Shown here in pieces: positions 8,179 through 17,963 of a stretch of DNA of 64,000 nucleotides; the stretch's first letter is position 1; each line of letters begins with the position of its first letter. The position numbers were made by a program, and so were the translations under genes. Origin of the DNA: CAIVVT01 sp963757265 (GTDB taxonomy: Bacteria; Acidobacteriota; Terriglobia; Bryobacterales; Bryobacteraceae); contig CAVWRA010000006.1 of the NCBI GenBank assembly GCA_963757265.1, positions 992,001 to 1,056,000 of the forward strand. Reading direction: 5' to 3'. The notes beneath the pieces were generated by a model. That model had not been told where the DNA came from. It saw only the letters and a program-made list of their open reading frames with translations, and did not search any database.

Positions 8179-9103
8179 TCTTCTCACGGGCAGCGGCATC
8201 GGCGCGCCCGCTCTCACCTCCGAAGTTCTGCTCGCCCAGGCCCTGCATCGCGACCGCACCTACCTTCTCACTCACCCGGAACACGAGCTTTCCGAGATGG
8301 AGTGGATCCATTACGGCCGCTCCCTGCATGAGCGGTTGAAGGGCAAGCCGACTCAGTACATCACCCGCACGCAGGAGTTCTGGGGCCGCGATTTCCGCGT
8401 CGAAGAGGGCGTGCTCATTCCCCGTCCCGAGACCGAGCACGTCGTCGAGGCCGCCCTCGCGCTGTTGCCGAAATCGGACAGTCTGCCCCTGCCCGCGCCC
8501 GCGCAGCTTGTTCAAGACCCCGCAGTACCGCCCCAGTGTGACGCAGGCACTGGGGAGCGTGGCGCAGGCACTCGTGCCTGCCGCGTTGACACTCGTGTCG
8601 AGGCTTGGCGCGTCCTCGACATCGGCACCGGCTCCGGCATCCTCGCCGTGACGCTGGCTCTCGAAACGAAGGCCCGCGTCTGCGCGACGGAGATTAGCCC
8701 TGACGCCCTGTGCATCGCCCACGCCAACGCCGCTCGCCTCGGCGCGCAGGTCGACTTGGTCCGCTGCGACCTCGGTGCGGCCTTCGACGCCGCGAGCTTC
8801 GACCTGATCGTGTCAAACCCTCCTTATATCGCCACTAGTGAGATCGCCACGCTGCAGCGCGAAGTGCGCGACTGGGAACCGCGCGCCGCCCTCGACGGGG
8901 GACCGGACGGCCTCGCCGTCTTCCGCCGCCTGATCCCCGACGCCGCCCGCTTGCTGCGGCCCGGCGGCTGGCTCATCCTGGAGATCGGAGCGACGCAAGG
9001 CGAGACCGTTCCGGGACTGCTTGGGCCGGGCTGGAGAGAATGCTCCGTCACCCCGGACCTCGCCGGCCTGCCGCGGGTCGTGAAAGCGCAATGGAGCCCC
9101 TGA
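8144..9103 (+). CDS. prmC: Release factor glutamine N5-methyltransferase
   Basis: Methylates the GGQ glutamine of release factors using SAM. The N-terminal helical domain is followed by IPRPETE, SAM motif I VLDIGTGSGILA (~158-169), and the NPPY substrate motif in VSNPPYIATSE. At 319 aa it is ~40 residues longer than usual. The extra residues (~110-154) lie between VVEAAL and the SAM strand, and are Pro/Ala/Gly/Thr-rich sequence encoded largely by a palindromic dispersed repeat inserted in frame. The gene overlaps both neighbours (35 bp with prfA, 13 bp with dinB). Confidence 0.95.
   Translation: MKVETALQQGRDLLTGSGIGAPALTSEVLLAQALHRDRTYLLTHPEHELSEMEWIHYGRSLHERLKGKPTQYITRTQEFWGRDFRVEEGVLIPRPETEHVVEAALALLPKSDSLPLPAPAQLVQDPAVPPQCDAGTGERGAGTRACRVDTRVEAWRVLDIGTGSGILAVTLALETKARVCATEISPDALCIAHANAARLGAQVDLVRCDLGAAFDAASFDLIVSNPPYIATSEIATLQREVRDWEPRAALDGGPDGLAVFRRLIPDAARLLRPGGWLILEIGATQGETVPGLLGPGWRECSVTPDLAGLPRVVKAQWSP
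8559..8608. repeat. Family E palindromic repeat inside prmC
   Basis: Contains two near-perfect palindromes, 8564-8581 (8-bp arms) and 8588-8599 (5-bp arms). A 26-bp run starting at 8559 is identical to 52100-52125, in the non-coding region after efp, and the following GTGTCGA-GCTTGG block is also shared, so this is a mobile or dispersed repeat read through as coding sequence. Confidence 0.8.
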
Positions 9104-10374
9104 GAACCATCTTCCACGTCGACATGGACGCCTTCTTCGTCTCGGTCGAAGAGCTCTTCGATCCGAGTCTCAAAGGCAAAGCCGTCGTCGTCGGTGGGCA
9201 GAAAAACGAGCGCGGCGTGGTTTCGGCTGCCAGTTACGCCGCCCGCAAGTACGGCGTGCACTCCGCCCTGCCGCTGCGCACCGCGGCGCAGCTCTGCCCG
9301 CACGCCATCTTCCTGGACGGCCACCCCGACCGGTACCGCGAATATTCCCACAAGGTCCACGCCGTGCTGCAGGAGTTCTCTCCGCAGGTCGAAATGGCGT
9401 CGGTGGACGAGGCCTACCTGGACCTCACCGGAACCGCGCGGCTGCTCGGGCCCCCGCTCGCGGCGGCGCACGCGCTGCACCAGCGCATGAAGAACGCCAC
9501 TGGCCTGAATTGTTCTATCGGTATCTCCACCTCGCGCCTGGTTTCGAAGGTCGCCTCGGATCAGGCCAAGCCGAACGGCATTCTGTGGATCCAGCCCGGC
9601 CTGGAATCGGATTTTCTGGCGCCGCTGGACGCACGCAAACTCCCCGGGGTGGGCAAGGTGATGGAACAGAAACTGCTCGAGATCGGCATCCGCCGCGTCG
9701 GCGATTTGGCGCGGCTGGACGAGGAGTTTCTGCAGCGGCGCTTCGGGCTGTGGGGCCTGGCCCTGGCCGGCAAGGCCCGCGGCGTCGATGCCGGCGGCTG
9801 GTTCGACGGCGAAATCGGCGAGCACGAAGACCCCAAATCCATCAGCCACGAGCACACCTTCGACCGCGACAACGCCGACGTGGACGTGCTCGAGACGACG
9901 CTCACGCGCCTCACCGAGAAGGTCGCGCGCCGCCTGCGCGAGCATCGCTTCCACGCCCGCACGGTGCATCTCAAGCTGCGCTACAAGGATTTCACGACGC
10001 TCACCCGCGCCCGCACCCTCGAGCACGCCACGCAGCTCGACCACGAGCTGATCCTGGCATTGCGGGATCTCTTCCAGCGCAACTGGAAGCGCGGCGCGCC
10101 GGTGCGCCTGCTGGGCGCCGGCGTCTCCGGATTTGAAACCGGCCCCGGCCAGCTCGATCTGCTTGACGCCGAGCACAACGAGCGCGCGCAGCGCGTCATG
10201 GACGCCGCCGACCGCATCCGCGACCGGTTCGGTGAGAAGATGGTCTCCCTGGCCAGCGGACTCAAGGGCGACACACCTGAGCGCGTGCACGAGAACCCCG
10301 TCGGTCTGCCGGGCAAGGGCCCGCGCACCGCGCCGACGCGCGAAAGAGTCCTAGAAATCAGTTTTAGAAATTGA
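9091..10374 (+). CDS. dinB: DNA polymerase IV (Y-family translesion polymerase)
   Basis: Error-prone lesion-bypass polymerase. HVDMDAFFVSVEE at the N terminus gives the first catalytic Asp (D11), SVDEAYLDLTG gives the second acidic pair, and the little-finger domain follows, with the thumb helix-hairpin-helix LPGVGKVMEQKLLEIG between. Near the C terminus, GQLDLLD is in the position of the QLxLF beta-clamp-binding motif. Start at 9091 is chosen because MEPLRTIFHVDMD is the family start; it overlaps prmC by 13 bp, so it may be co-transcribed with it. The 3' end overlaps convergent tpiA by 11 bp. 427 aa. No LexA box was identified. Confidence 0.95.
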   Translation: MEPLRTIFHVDMDAFFVSVEELFDPSLKGKAVVVGGQKNERGVVSAASYAARKYGVHSALPLRTAAQLCPHAIFLDGHPDRYREYSHKVHAVLQEFSPQVEMASVDEAYLDLTGTARLLGPPLAAAHALHQRMKNATGLNCSIGISTSRLVSKVASDQAKPNGILWIQPGLESDFLAPLDARKLPGVGKVMEQKLLEIGIRRVGDLARLDEEFLQRRFGLWGLALAGKARGVDAGGWFDGEIGEHEDPKSISHEHTFDRDNADVDVLETTLTRLTEKVARRLREHRFHARTVHLKLRYKDFTTLTRARTLEHATQLDHELILALRDLFQRNWKRGAPVRLLGAGVSGFETGPGQLDLLDAEHNERAQRVMDAADRIRDRFGEKMVSLASGLKGDTPERVHENPVGLPGKGPRTAPTRERVLEISFRN

Positions 10375-11113
10375 CAATGGCCGCGAAGCTGCTCGCGTCC
10401 AGCGACGCCCCGCCCACCAGCCCGCCGTCGATGTCCCCCTGCGCCATCAGGCCCTTCACGTTGTCGGGCTTCACGCTGCCGCCATACAGGATGCGCACCT
10501 GCGCCGCGGAGGCCGCGCCGAACTGCGCCGCCACCAGCGTGCGGATTTGCTTGTGCGCCTCTGCGGCGATCTCGGGTGTCGCCACTTTGCCCGTTCCGAT
10601 GGCCCACACCGGCTCGTAAGCGATCACGATCTGTGCGAACTCCTCCGCACTGAGACCGCTGATGCCGCCGCTGAACTGCCTCGCTAGCACATGGTTGGTC
10701 CTGCCCGCCTCGCGCTCCCCAAGCAGCTCGCCCACGCACACGATCGGCTTCAGGCCGCTCGCCAGCGCCGCCTTGGTCCTCAGCAGCACGGTGGCGTCGG
10801 TCTCGCCGTAGTACTGCCGCCGCTCGCTGTGCCCGATGATGACGAACGCGCAGCCCGCGGCCTTTAGCATCGCAGGCGAAATCTCGCCCGTGAAGGCGCC
10901 TTCCGTGTGGTACTCGCAGTTCTGCGCGCCGACCTCCACGCGCGAGCCGGCCGTGGCGGCGACGGCCGCGGCGATGTCCACGTAGGGCGGGCAAATCAGA
11001 ATATCCGCATGCGTGGACTGCGCCACCAGCGGCAGGAATTTATCGAAGAATGCAGTGGTTTCCGCCGGCGTCTTGTACATCTTCCAATTGCCGGCCAATA
11101 AAGGAGTGCGCAT
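10364..11113 (-). CDS. tpiA: Triosephosphate isomerase
   Basis: Interconverts dihydroxyacetone phosphate and glyceraldehyde 3-phosphate in glycolysis. 249 aa TIM barrel with all signatures: GNWKM (catalytic Lys), IIGHSERRQYYGE (catalytic His), AYEPVWAIGTGKVAT (catalytic Glu and flexible loop 6), and YGGSVKPDN (phosphate binding). ATG start at 11113 lies just upstream of that GNWKM; the longer open frame above it is not family-like. Convergent with dinB, overlapping it by 11 bp. Confidence 0.97.
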   Translation of the reverse strand: MRTPLLAGNWKMYKTPAETTAFFDKFLPLVAQSTHADILICPPYVDIAAAVAATAGSRVEVGAQNCEYHTEGAFTGEISPAMLKAAGCAFVIIGHSERRQYYGETDATVLLRTKAALASGLKPIVCVGELLGEREAGRTNHVLARQFSGGISGLSAEEFAQIVIAYEPVWAIGTGKVATPEIAAEAHKQIRTLVAAQFGAASAAQVRILYGGSVKPDNVKGLMAQGDIDGGLVGGASLDASSFAAIVNF

Positions 11114-11152
11114 GGTCTTTATTCTATCGGTTGGAAGACCGGCCGGTCCGAA

Positions 11153-11192
11153 TCGCGCGCTGCAGCCGATTGTTGGTGAAACATCCGGGCTA
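11153..11192. repeat. Family B repeat, right-end fragment
   Basis: The 40 bp match the right ends of the two complete family B elements (37813-37994 and 41781-41975): the GCAGCCGAT.GTTGGTGAAA block followed by CCGGGCTA. The left part of the element is absent. The terminal CTA (11190-11192) supplies the TAG stop codon of the glycosyltransferase gene. Confidence 0.75.
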
Positions 11193-11915
11193 CCGGTAGC
11201 GCCCGCGCAGATCGTTCCAGCGCACGCGCACGGGATCGCCGAATGCGGCCAGCCCTTTCCACAAGCTGACCTTCGTGCCCTCTGCGTTGTTCCACCGCAC
11301 CGCCACTTCCTCGATCCGGTAGCCCAGCCGCCGCGCAATGTACAGGATCTCGACGTCGAAGCCGAAGCCGTCCAGTTTCTGCCGCGCCGCCAGCGCCCGC
11401 GCCACGTCGCGGCGGAACAGCTTGAACCCGCATTGCGTGTCGCGATACGGCAGCCCCGTCAGCAGGCGCACGAACAGGTTGAACACGCGGCCGCTGATCT
11501 CGCGCGCCGGGCTCTGCCGCTTGCCCACCAGCTTGCGATTGAGCGCCCGCGACCCGATCGCCCCGTCGGCCCCGCTGCGCGCAATCGCCGCCTCCAGCCG
11601 CGCCAGGTCCTCGATCGGCGTCGAGAGGTCCGCGTCGGTGAACAGCACCCACTCGCCGCGCGCCTCGCCGAACCCCGCCCGCACCGCGTAGCCTTTCCCG
11701 CAATTGCCCGGATTCCCCACCAGCCGGACCAGCGGCTCCCGCCGGCCCCACTGGCGTGCGATCTCGGCCGTTTCGTCGGTCGAACCGTCGTCCACCACCA
11801 CGATCTCCTGCTCCCGCATCGCGCTGCTGTGAAGGAACGCGCACAGCGTCTCCAGCGTGGCCGGCAGCCGCCGCCCTTCGTTGTACGCCGGGACCACAAT
11901 GGAGAGGGAGTCCAA
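11190..11915 (-). CDS. Glycosyltransferase family 2 (dolichyl-phosphate sugar synthase-like)
   Basis: GT-A fold transferase of ~241 aa. SIVVPAYNEGRRLP is the nucleotide-sugar strand, VVDDGSTDETAEIA follows, LFTDADLSTPIEDL is the DXD metal-binding motif, and DTQCGFKLFRRD plus the acidic DGFGFDVEILYIA match the Alg5/DPM1-like polyprenyl-phosphate glycosyltransferase group. No membrane helices, so peripheral. The start is uncertain: TTG at 11915 (or 11921) gives the family-typical N terminus and avoids overlapping divergent lysS; an ATG at 11996 would run 44 bp into lysS. Its TAG stop is the terminus of a family B repeat. Confidence 0.88.
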   Translation of the reverse strand: MDSLSIVVPAYNEGRRLPATLETLCAFLHSSAMREQEIVVVDDGSTDETAEIARQWGRREPLVRLVGNPGNCGKGYAVRAGFGEARGEWVLFTDADLSTPIEDLARLEAAIARSGADGAIGSRALNRKLVGKRQSPAREISGRVFNLFVRLLTGLPYRDTQCGFKLFRRDVARALAARQKLDGFGFDVEILYIARRLGYRIEEVAVRWNNAEGTKVSLWKGLAAFGDPVRVRWNDLRGRYR

Positions 11916-11923
11916 GCACAAAT

Positions 11924-11929
11924 TATAAT
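11924..11929 (+). promoter_or_regulatory. Candidate -10 box of lysS
   Basis: A perfect TATAAT hexamer 24 bp upstream of the lysS start codon, in the short gap between the divergent GT2 gene and lysS. No convincing -35 hexamer is visible 16-18 bp upstream, so this is a tentative extended or weak sigma-70-type promoter. Confidence 0.4.
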
Positions 11930-11952
11930 GATGTTTTCCAAGGAGTCCCTTC

Positions 11953-13473
<1,521 letters not shown>

Positions 13474-13483
13474 GGCCGCGCGA

Positions 13484-14731
13484 ATGCTGGAAGCCTTCGA
13501 GCTTTTCATCGCCGCGCGTTATCTCAAGGCCAAACGGCGCCAGGCGGTGGTCTCGCTGATCACCGTCATCTCCGTGCTCGGCGTCGCCGCCGGTGTCATG
13601 GCGTTGGTGATCGCCCTGGCCGTCAACAACGGCTTCCGCTCCAGCCTCGAAACCAACCTCCTCGGCGCCACGCCGCACGTCACGATTCTCGAAAAGGAGC
13701 CCTCCTCCGGCATCTCCGACTGGCGTGCTCTCTGTGAACAGCTGCGCCGCCTGCCCGGCGTCACCTCGGCCGAGCCCGCCCTCTACGGCAAGGTCTTCGC
13801 CGCCGGGCCGCTGCAGTCGGCCGAGGCCACGCTCAAGGGCGTGCCGCTCGATGCCGCGGTCCTGAAACAACTGCGCCGCAGCATCACGAAAGGCTCGCTC
13901 GACGGCCTCCGCGGCGGCCTCCGCGGCCTGCCCGCCATCGTCCTCGGCTCGCACCTCGCCCAGCGCACCGGCATGCTGCCCGGCGCGGTCCTGCGCGTCC
14001 TCAGCCCGCAGGGCGAGCTGACGCCCTTCGGCGTGCGCGCCGGCGAATCCCAATTCCGTGTCGCCGCCATTTTCGAATCCGGCTTCTACGACCTGGACAA
14101 CCAGTTCGCCTTCGTTTCCTTGGAAGAAGCCCAGCGCCTCTTCTCCACCGGCGACGTCGTCAACGCGCTCGAGCTGCGCCTGGCCGACGTCTACGACGCC
14201 CCCGCTGTGGCGCGCGCCGCCGAGTCGCTGCTCAACAGTGATCGCCGCGACAAGCTCGGCGCGACCAACTGGATGGAGCAGAACCGCCAGTTGCTCAGCG
14301 CCCTGCGCCTGGAGCGCACCGTCTCCACCATCACCATCGGCCTGATTCAACTCGTGGCCGCGCTCAACATTTTCACCGCCCTGGTGATGTCGGTAATGGA
14401 GAAGCGCCGCGACATCGCGGTGCTGATCGCGCTCGGCGCCAAACAGGCACAAATCGCCCGCATCTTCATCGCCCAGGGACTCCTGATCGGCCTGAGCGGC
14501 GTGCTCCTCGGCCTAGTCTCGGGCTACGGCCTGAGCTTTCTGGCCGATCATTACCGCTGGATCACCCTGGACGAGGAGATCTACTCCATCAGCTACGTGC
14601 CCTTCCAGCCGCACTTCGCCGATGCTGTCTGGATCTCCGCCGCGGCGCTCGCGGTCAGCTTCCTGGCAACGCTCTACCCGGCCCGTTCCGCCACGCGCCT
14701 CATGCCCGTCGAGACCCTGCGTTACGAATAA
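13484..14731 (+). CDS. LolC/LolE-type ABC transporter permease (FtsX-like)
   Basis: Inner-membrane protein of 415 aa: N-terminal helix (VVSLITVISVLGVAAGVMALVIALAV), a ~220-residue periplasmic MacB/LolE-type domain, then three C-terminal helices of the FtsX fold, ending PARSATRLMPVETLRYE as in the family. Related proteins extract lipoproteins for transfer to the outer membrane with a LolD ATPase. No LolD gene is in the window. Start at 13484 lies 10 bp after the lysS stop, so translation coupling with lysS is likely. LolC/E subtype cannot be assigned. Confidence 0.9.
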   Translation: MLEAFELFIAARYLKAKRRQAVVSLITVISVLGVAAGVMALVIALAVNNGFRSSLETNLLGATPHVTILEKEPSSGISDWRALCEQLRRLPGVTSAEPALYGKVFAAGPLQSAEATLKGVPLDAAVLKQLRRSITKGSLDGLRGGLRGLPAIVLGSHLAQRTGMLPGAVLRVLSPQGELTPFGVRAGESQFRVAAIFESGFYDLDNQFAFVSLEEAQRLFSTGDVVNALELRLADVYDAPAVARAAESLLNSDRRDKLGATNWMEQNRQLLSALRLERTVSTITIGLIQLVAALNIFTALVMSVMEKRRDIAVLIALGAKQAQIARIFIAQGLLIGLSGVLLGLVSGYGLSFLADHYRWITLDEEIYSISYVPFQPHFADAVWISAAALAVSFLATLYPARSATRLMPVETLRYE

Positions 14732-14753
14732 TCTCGCTGCGCCGGGCGCTTCC

Positions 14754-15302
14754 TCACGCCACGTGCGCCACGAAGTGGCACGTCGGGCCGCCTCGCCGCC
14801 ACGTATCCACGATCTCGACCTGAATCGGCCGGCCCAGCGCCGTCTCGAAGATCGTCTGGTGCGTGGCGCGGGTGCACTCGCAGTGCATGTCGTGCGGCTT
14901 GGCCGGGTGGTACCGCGCCGCCGGGCAATAGCATAGCTTGCTCACCGCGCCGTAACGGATGTGCACCAAATCGGCCTCGCGCCACACCTCGAAGTTCTTC
15001 TTATAGGCCTCCAGCAGCGCCTCGACGCTGCCCTGGCCCTGTTTCGCAATATCCTGCTTGAACTGGAACCGCCGGAAGCAGCCCCGCCCGCAGCCCGCCA
15101 TGACCTTCACCCTGGTGGCCTCGTCCAACTCCTTGTACATCGAGTCGAACAGGTCCTCCATCCAGTTCTTCGTGAACTCCTTCTCGGGGTCCGTCTCCGC
15201 CGGCTTCAGCGTCTGCGCGTCGCCCGTCTCGCCGAACAAAGCCAGCGCGCAACACCCCAGCGTTCCTTTCACTGAAGTAGTAAAGAATTCCTTTCGATCC
15301 AT
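14754..15302 (-). CDS. Cysteine-rich secreted protein of unknown function
   Basis: Protein of 182 aa. N-terminal MDRKEFFTTSVKGTLGCCALALFG is a short signal-like segment in the style of the RR/RK-xF leader seen in acidobacterial exported proteins. The body carries conserved-looking Cys motifs: GCGRGCF (~90), CYCPAARYHPAKP (~133), HCECTRAT (~149) and GGPTCHFVAHV at the end, suggesting a metal or iron-sulfur site. The tail resembles the end of V4R-like hydrocarbon-binding domains, but this is not a secure assignment. Convergent with the permease gene. Confidence 0.75.
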   Translation of the reverse strand: MDRKEFFTTSVKGTLGCCALALFGETGDAQTLKPAETDPEKEFTKNWMEDLFDSMYKELDEATRVKVMAGCGRGCFRRFQFKQDIAKQGQGSVEALLEAYKKNFEVWREADLVHIRYGAVSKLCYCPAARYHPAKPHDMHCECTRATHQTIFETALGRPIQVEIVDTWRRGGPTCHFVAHVA

Positions 15303-15737
15303 GCCATCTCCTCCCGGTCAATAAACGCATTCCGGCAGTCGCGGACTTGCGGCCTCAGCAAGCGCAGGCGCTGCTGCCCGCTCCTGGCGCCAGGCCCGTC
15401 GCTCTCGCGACCGCCACGACCACCTGCCGTAAATACGAAAAACACGGCCCGCCCGTTCGCCCATTCGCCGCATGCCGCCGGACCGCCGCGTTGCGAATGG
15501 CCGCCTCTCGCCGCGCTTGAGCGACCCTTAAGACTGGCAAACCGCTGCTCATAGCGGCCTGCCATTTTGAGCAGCTTAATACCAACATGTTGCAAGGCTG
15601 AGGCCGCTACAGCGTATCGGCCTGGACCGGCTCGCGTGGCCACTGCAGCCGCGCGGAAGCCCGGGGCTTCTGCGTGTTGAAAGCACTTCTTTCTCATTCG
15701 GGAAAATTCTCCCGGAAAAAATTGCGACCGCGGCCTA
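15303..15737. other. Intergenic region without recognisable gene
   Basis: About 435 bp between the cysteine-rich protein gene start and the IS element. Open frames here have no recognisable product. The promoter of the minus-strand gene should lie near the left end, but no clear hexamers were seen. Confidence 0.5.
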
Positions 15738-15811
15738 GATTCTGTCGTCACGAGATGAAGATTTCAAACAAATAGCACATGGATTGTTCTAATTTCGTGT
15801 CATGATGGGGC

Positions 15812-16285
15812 ATGAAGTTGGCCCATCGGCGGCATGACATTACGGATCGCGTGTGGTCCATTCTGGAGCCACATCTCCCTGGCAGAAAAGGCACTTGGGG
15901 CGGTATCGGGCGAGACAACCGCCGCTTCATCAATGCCGTTTTCTGGATCCTCCGCACGGGGGCCCCGTGGCGCGATTTGCCGCCCGACTACGGGGACTGG
16001 AAGAACACCCATCGCCGCTTCTGCCGCTGGCGCGACAAGGGCACGTGGGAAGCTCTGCTGGAGCGCTTGATCGATCAGCCGGATTTTGAGTGGCTGATGA
16101 TCGACGCCAGCCACATCAAGGTCCACCCGCATGGCACCGGAGCGCGGGGCGGCAACCAGGAAATGGGCCGCACAAAAGGGGGCTCAACACAAAGCTACAC
16201 TTGGCCGTGGATGCGCATGGTCTGCCGGTCCGAGTTGTTATTACGCCAGGTCCCACTGCGGATTGTACGCAAGCTAGTCTTCTAA
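15812..16285 (+). CDS. IS5-family transposase, N-terminal frame (orfA)
   Basis: The N-terminal DUF4096-like domain (DITDRVWSILEPHLPG, GAPWRDLPPDYGDWKNTHRRF) is followed by MIDASHIKVHPH, which supplies the first Asp of the DDE triad. Family-like sequence continues to the A4G5 run at 16174-16182; after that the frame is unrelated, so the terminal ~35 residues are out of frame. A -1 slip at AAAAGGGGG joins it to the second frame (AAA AGG GGG CTC), giving a full DDE transposase of about 254 aa. Confidence 0.88.
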   Translation: MKLAHRRHDITDRVWSILEPHLPGRKGTWGGIGRDNRRFINAVFWILRTGAPWRDLPPDYGDWKNTHRRFCRWRDKGTWEALLERLIDQPDFEWLMIDASHIKVHPHGTGARGGNQEMGRTKGGSTQSYTWPWMRMVCRSELLLRQVPLRIVRKLVF

Positions 16286-16575
16286 TTGAAGGACTTACAG
16301 CCCAGAACCTGTTGGCTGACCGGGGTTACGACACGGACGCCATCCTGGCCCAGGCACGCCGGCAGGGCATGGAGCCCGTCATACCGCCCCAAGGCCGCCG
16401 CAAGCTACAACACACCTATGATCGGGACCTGTACAAGCTGAGGCATCTGGTGGAGAATGCCTTCCTGCACCTGAAACGATGGCGTGGAATTGCTACGCGG
16501 TACGCCAAAAACAGTGCTTCCTTCCTCGCTGCCGTCTATATCCGGTGTATCGCAATCTGGGCGAGCATCTCGTGA
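16090..16575 (+). CDS. IS5-family transposase, C-terminal frame (orfB)
   Basis: From the A4G5 slip site onward this frame carries the remaining catalytic residues: LLADRGYDTD (second Asp) and HLVENAFLHLKRWRGIATRYAK (the Y-(2)-R-(3)-E-like segment with the catalytic Glu). The ~28 residues before the slip site are not family-like, so the ATG at 16090 is unlikely to be the functional start; the product is probably made by frameshifting from orfA. Confidence 0.85.
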   Translation: MADDRRQPHQGPPAWHRSAGRQPGNGPHKRGLNTKLHLAVDAHGLPVRVVITPGPTADCTQASLLIEGLTAQNLLADRGYDTDAILAQARRQGMEPVIPPQGRRKLQHTYDRDLYKLRHLVENAFLHLKRWRGIATRYAKNSASFLAAVYIRCIAIWASIS

Positions 16576-16670
16576 CGACAGAATCTAATCCCTCGCCTCC
16601 TCGGATTGGCGCCAAAGGACTTACTGATTGGACCGCGCCGTGCCCGGGACTGCGTTGGAGGTTCATCAGA

Positions 16671-17585
16671 ATGGACCAGCAACAAGATCTCAACACCCGG
16701 CGGCCCAGCGCAACCTATCTCCCGCTGTGGATGTTCATTTTCGCGGCGGTGGCACTCGTTGCCGGTGGTGTCGGCGTGGCCGACTTCATTCAAGCACGCG
16801 ATATGCGTAGGCTCCTCGCCTCCAGCCGGCAGGACGTCGCCACCTTGAGCTCCCGGATCGAGGATTCCAACGAAGCAATACGCAGGGATCTCATTGATCT
16901 TCACAATCGGATCGCCTCGGATGAGCAGCAGGCTCAGGCACGAGTCAACGAGAACAATGTCGCCGCCCCGCAGGCTGCCCAGCATTCCGCCAAACGTCGC
17001 GGCGACGGGACAGGCAGGCATACGCAAAACGATCAACAGGCGAAGATCAAGGCGCTCCAGGCGCAGCTCGCGCAGGTCGAGAAGTCTTCCCAGGAAACCT
17101 CCGCCAAGCTCGACAGTATGAGTAACGACGTTTCGACGGTGAAGGGAGAGGTTGCATCGACCCGGACTGACCTCGACAACGCCACGACCGAAATGCAGCG
17201 CGTCCGCGGCGACATGGGCGTCATGAGCGGTCTGATCGCGACCAATGGGAAAGAGATCGAAGAGCTGCGCCGGCTCGGCGACCGCAACATCTTCGAATTC
17301 TCGCTGAATACCGATGACGGCGAGCGCAAGGTCGGCGACATCCTCGTGAAGCTGGAGAAGGTGAACGTCAAGCACAACCGCTACTCGGTGGTGATCAATG
17401 CCGACGACAAGCGCATCGAAAAGAAAGATAAGACCACGAATGAGCCGGTGCAGTTCTATGTGGCTTCGAAGGCCCGCCAGCCCTACGAAATCGTGGTAAA
17501 CGAAGTGTCGAAACACACCATCAAGGGCTACCTCGCAACGCCCAAGGTCACACTCACGCGCCAGGCTGCCGTGCAGCCGCAATAA
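16671..17585 (+). CDS. Single-pass membrane protein with periplasmic coiled coil, unknown function
   Basis: 304 aa. One membrane helix at ~18-40 (LWMFIFAAVALVAGGVGVAD), then heptad-rich coiled coil from ~45 to ~205 with a basic, Gln-rich break near 100-125, then a ~100-residue beta-rich C-terminal domain (NIFEFSLNTDDGERKVGDILVKL). Topology suggests a cytoplasmic N terminus and an extracytoplasmic body. Start at 16671 has GGAGG 9 nt upstream. The IS element ends 85 bp upstream, so its promoter may be displaced or supplied by the IS. Family not recognised. Confidence 0.8.
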   Translation: MDQQQDLNTRRPSATYLPLWMFIFAAVALVAGGVGVADFIQARDMRRLLASSRQDVATLSSRIEDSNEAIRRDLIDLHNRIASDEQQAQARVNENNVAAPQAAQHSAKRRGDGTGRHTQNDQQAKIKALQAQLAQVEKSSQETSAKLDSMSNDVSTVKGEVASTRTDLDNATTEMQRVRGDMGVMSGLIATNGKEIEELRRLGDRNIFEFSLNTDDGERKVGDILVKLEKVNVKHNRYSVVINADDKRIEKKDKTTNEPVQFYVASKARQPYEIVVNEVSKHTIKGYLATPKVTLTRQAAVQPQ

Positions 17586-17659
17586 CCGCGGCGAATGCCT
17601 CCCGCGAGCGCCCGTGGGATCAGTGTGCGTCGAGTTCTGAATTCCCGGAGGGATTGACG

Positions 17660-17911
17660 ATGCAACGTCCCAGGTTAGCCGTAGCGGCAGCTGCCCTGAT
17701 CCTGTTGTTGGCGGGCGCGCTGCTGAAACCCGCGGCCTTTGCGGACGATCGCCCTTTTGCGGCGCCGGGTCTTCGGCCTGCACACTCTTCGTCCCCGGCG
17801 GCAGTGAGATGGTGCGACAAGGGAGCGGCACGGTACCCGTCGGCCGGGCTGAGAAGCGGCACGCATCCCAACTGCTTCCAGTCGCGTCCTGATCGCGCTT
17901 CCGCGCCCTGA
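17660..17911 (+). CDS. Possible small secreted protein
   Basis: 83 aa frame with a strong ribosome-binding site (GGAGGG, ~9 nt before the ATG at 17660) and a classical signal peptide: basic MQRPR, a hydrophobic run of ~20 residues, and AFA|DD as a possible cleavage site. The mature ~50 residues are low-complexity, with two Cys, and match nothing recognised. It could be a real small exported peptide or a decayed gene end. Confidence 0.4.
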   Translation: MQRPRLAVAAAALILLLAGALLKPAAFADDRPFAAPGLRPAHSSSPAAVRWCDKGAARYPSAGLRSGTHPNCFQSRPDRASAP

Positions 17912-17963
17912 CCTTCAGGGTGGCTCCAACAAACCGTGCCGCCAGGCAACCAGGAGCCCGTCT

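Larger units (their letters stand above)
15738..16585 (+). mobile_element. IS5-family insertion sequence (IS427-type), complete
   Basis: 848 bp bounded by perfect 20-bp inverted repeats at 15738-15757 and 16566-16585 (outer bases GATTCTGTCG). A TA is present on both sides (15736-15737 and 16586-16587), consistent with the short T-A target duplication of this group. It carries two overlapping transposase frames joined by a presumed -1 frameshift at an A4G5 run. It lies between the cysteine-rich gene and the coiled-coil membrane protein gene and breaks no recognisable ORF. Confidence 0.92.

Noticed and set aside
8824..10290. 488-codon minus-strand frame over dinB and the prmC end
   Set aside because: Antisense shadow of dinB, whose catalytic motifs are intact.
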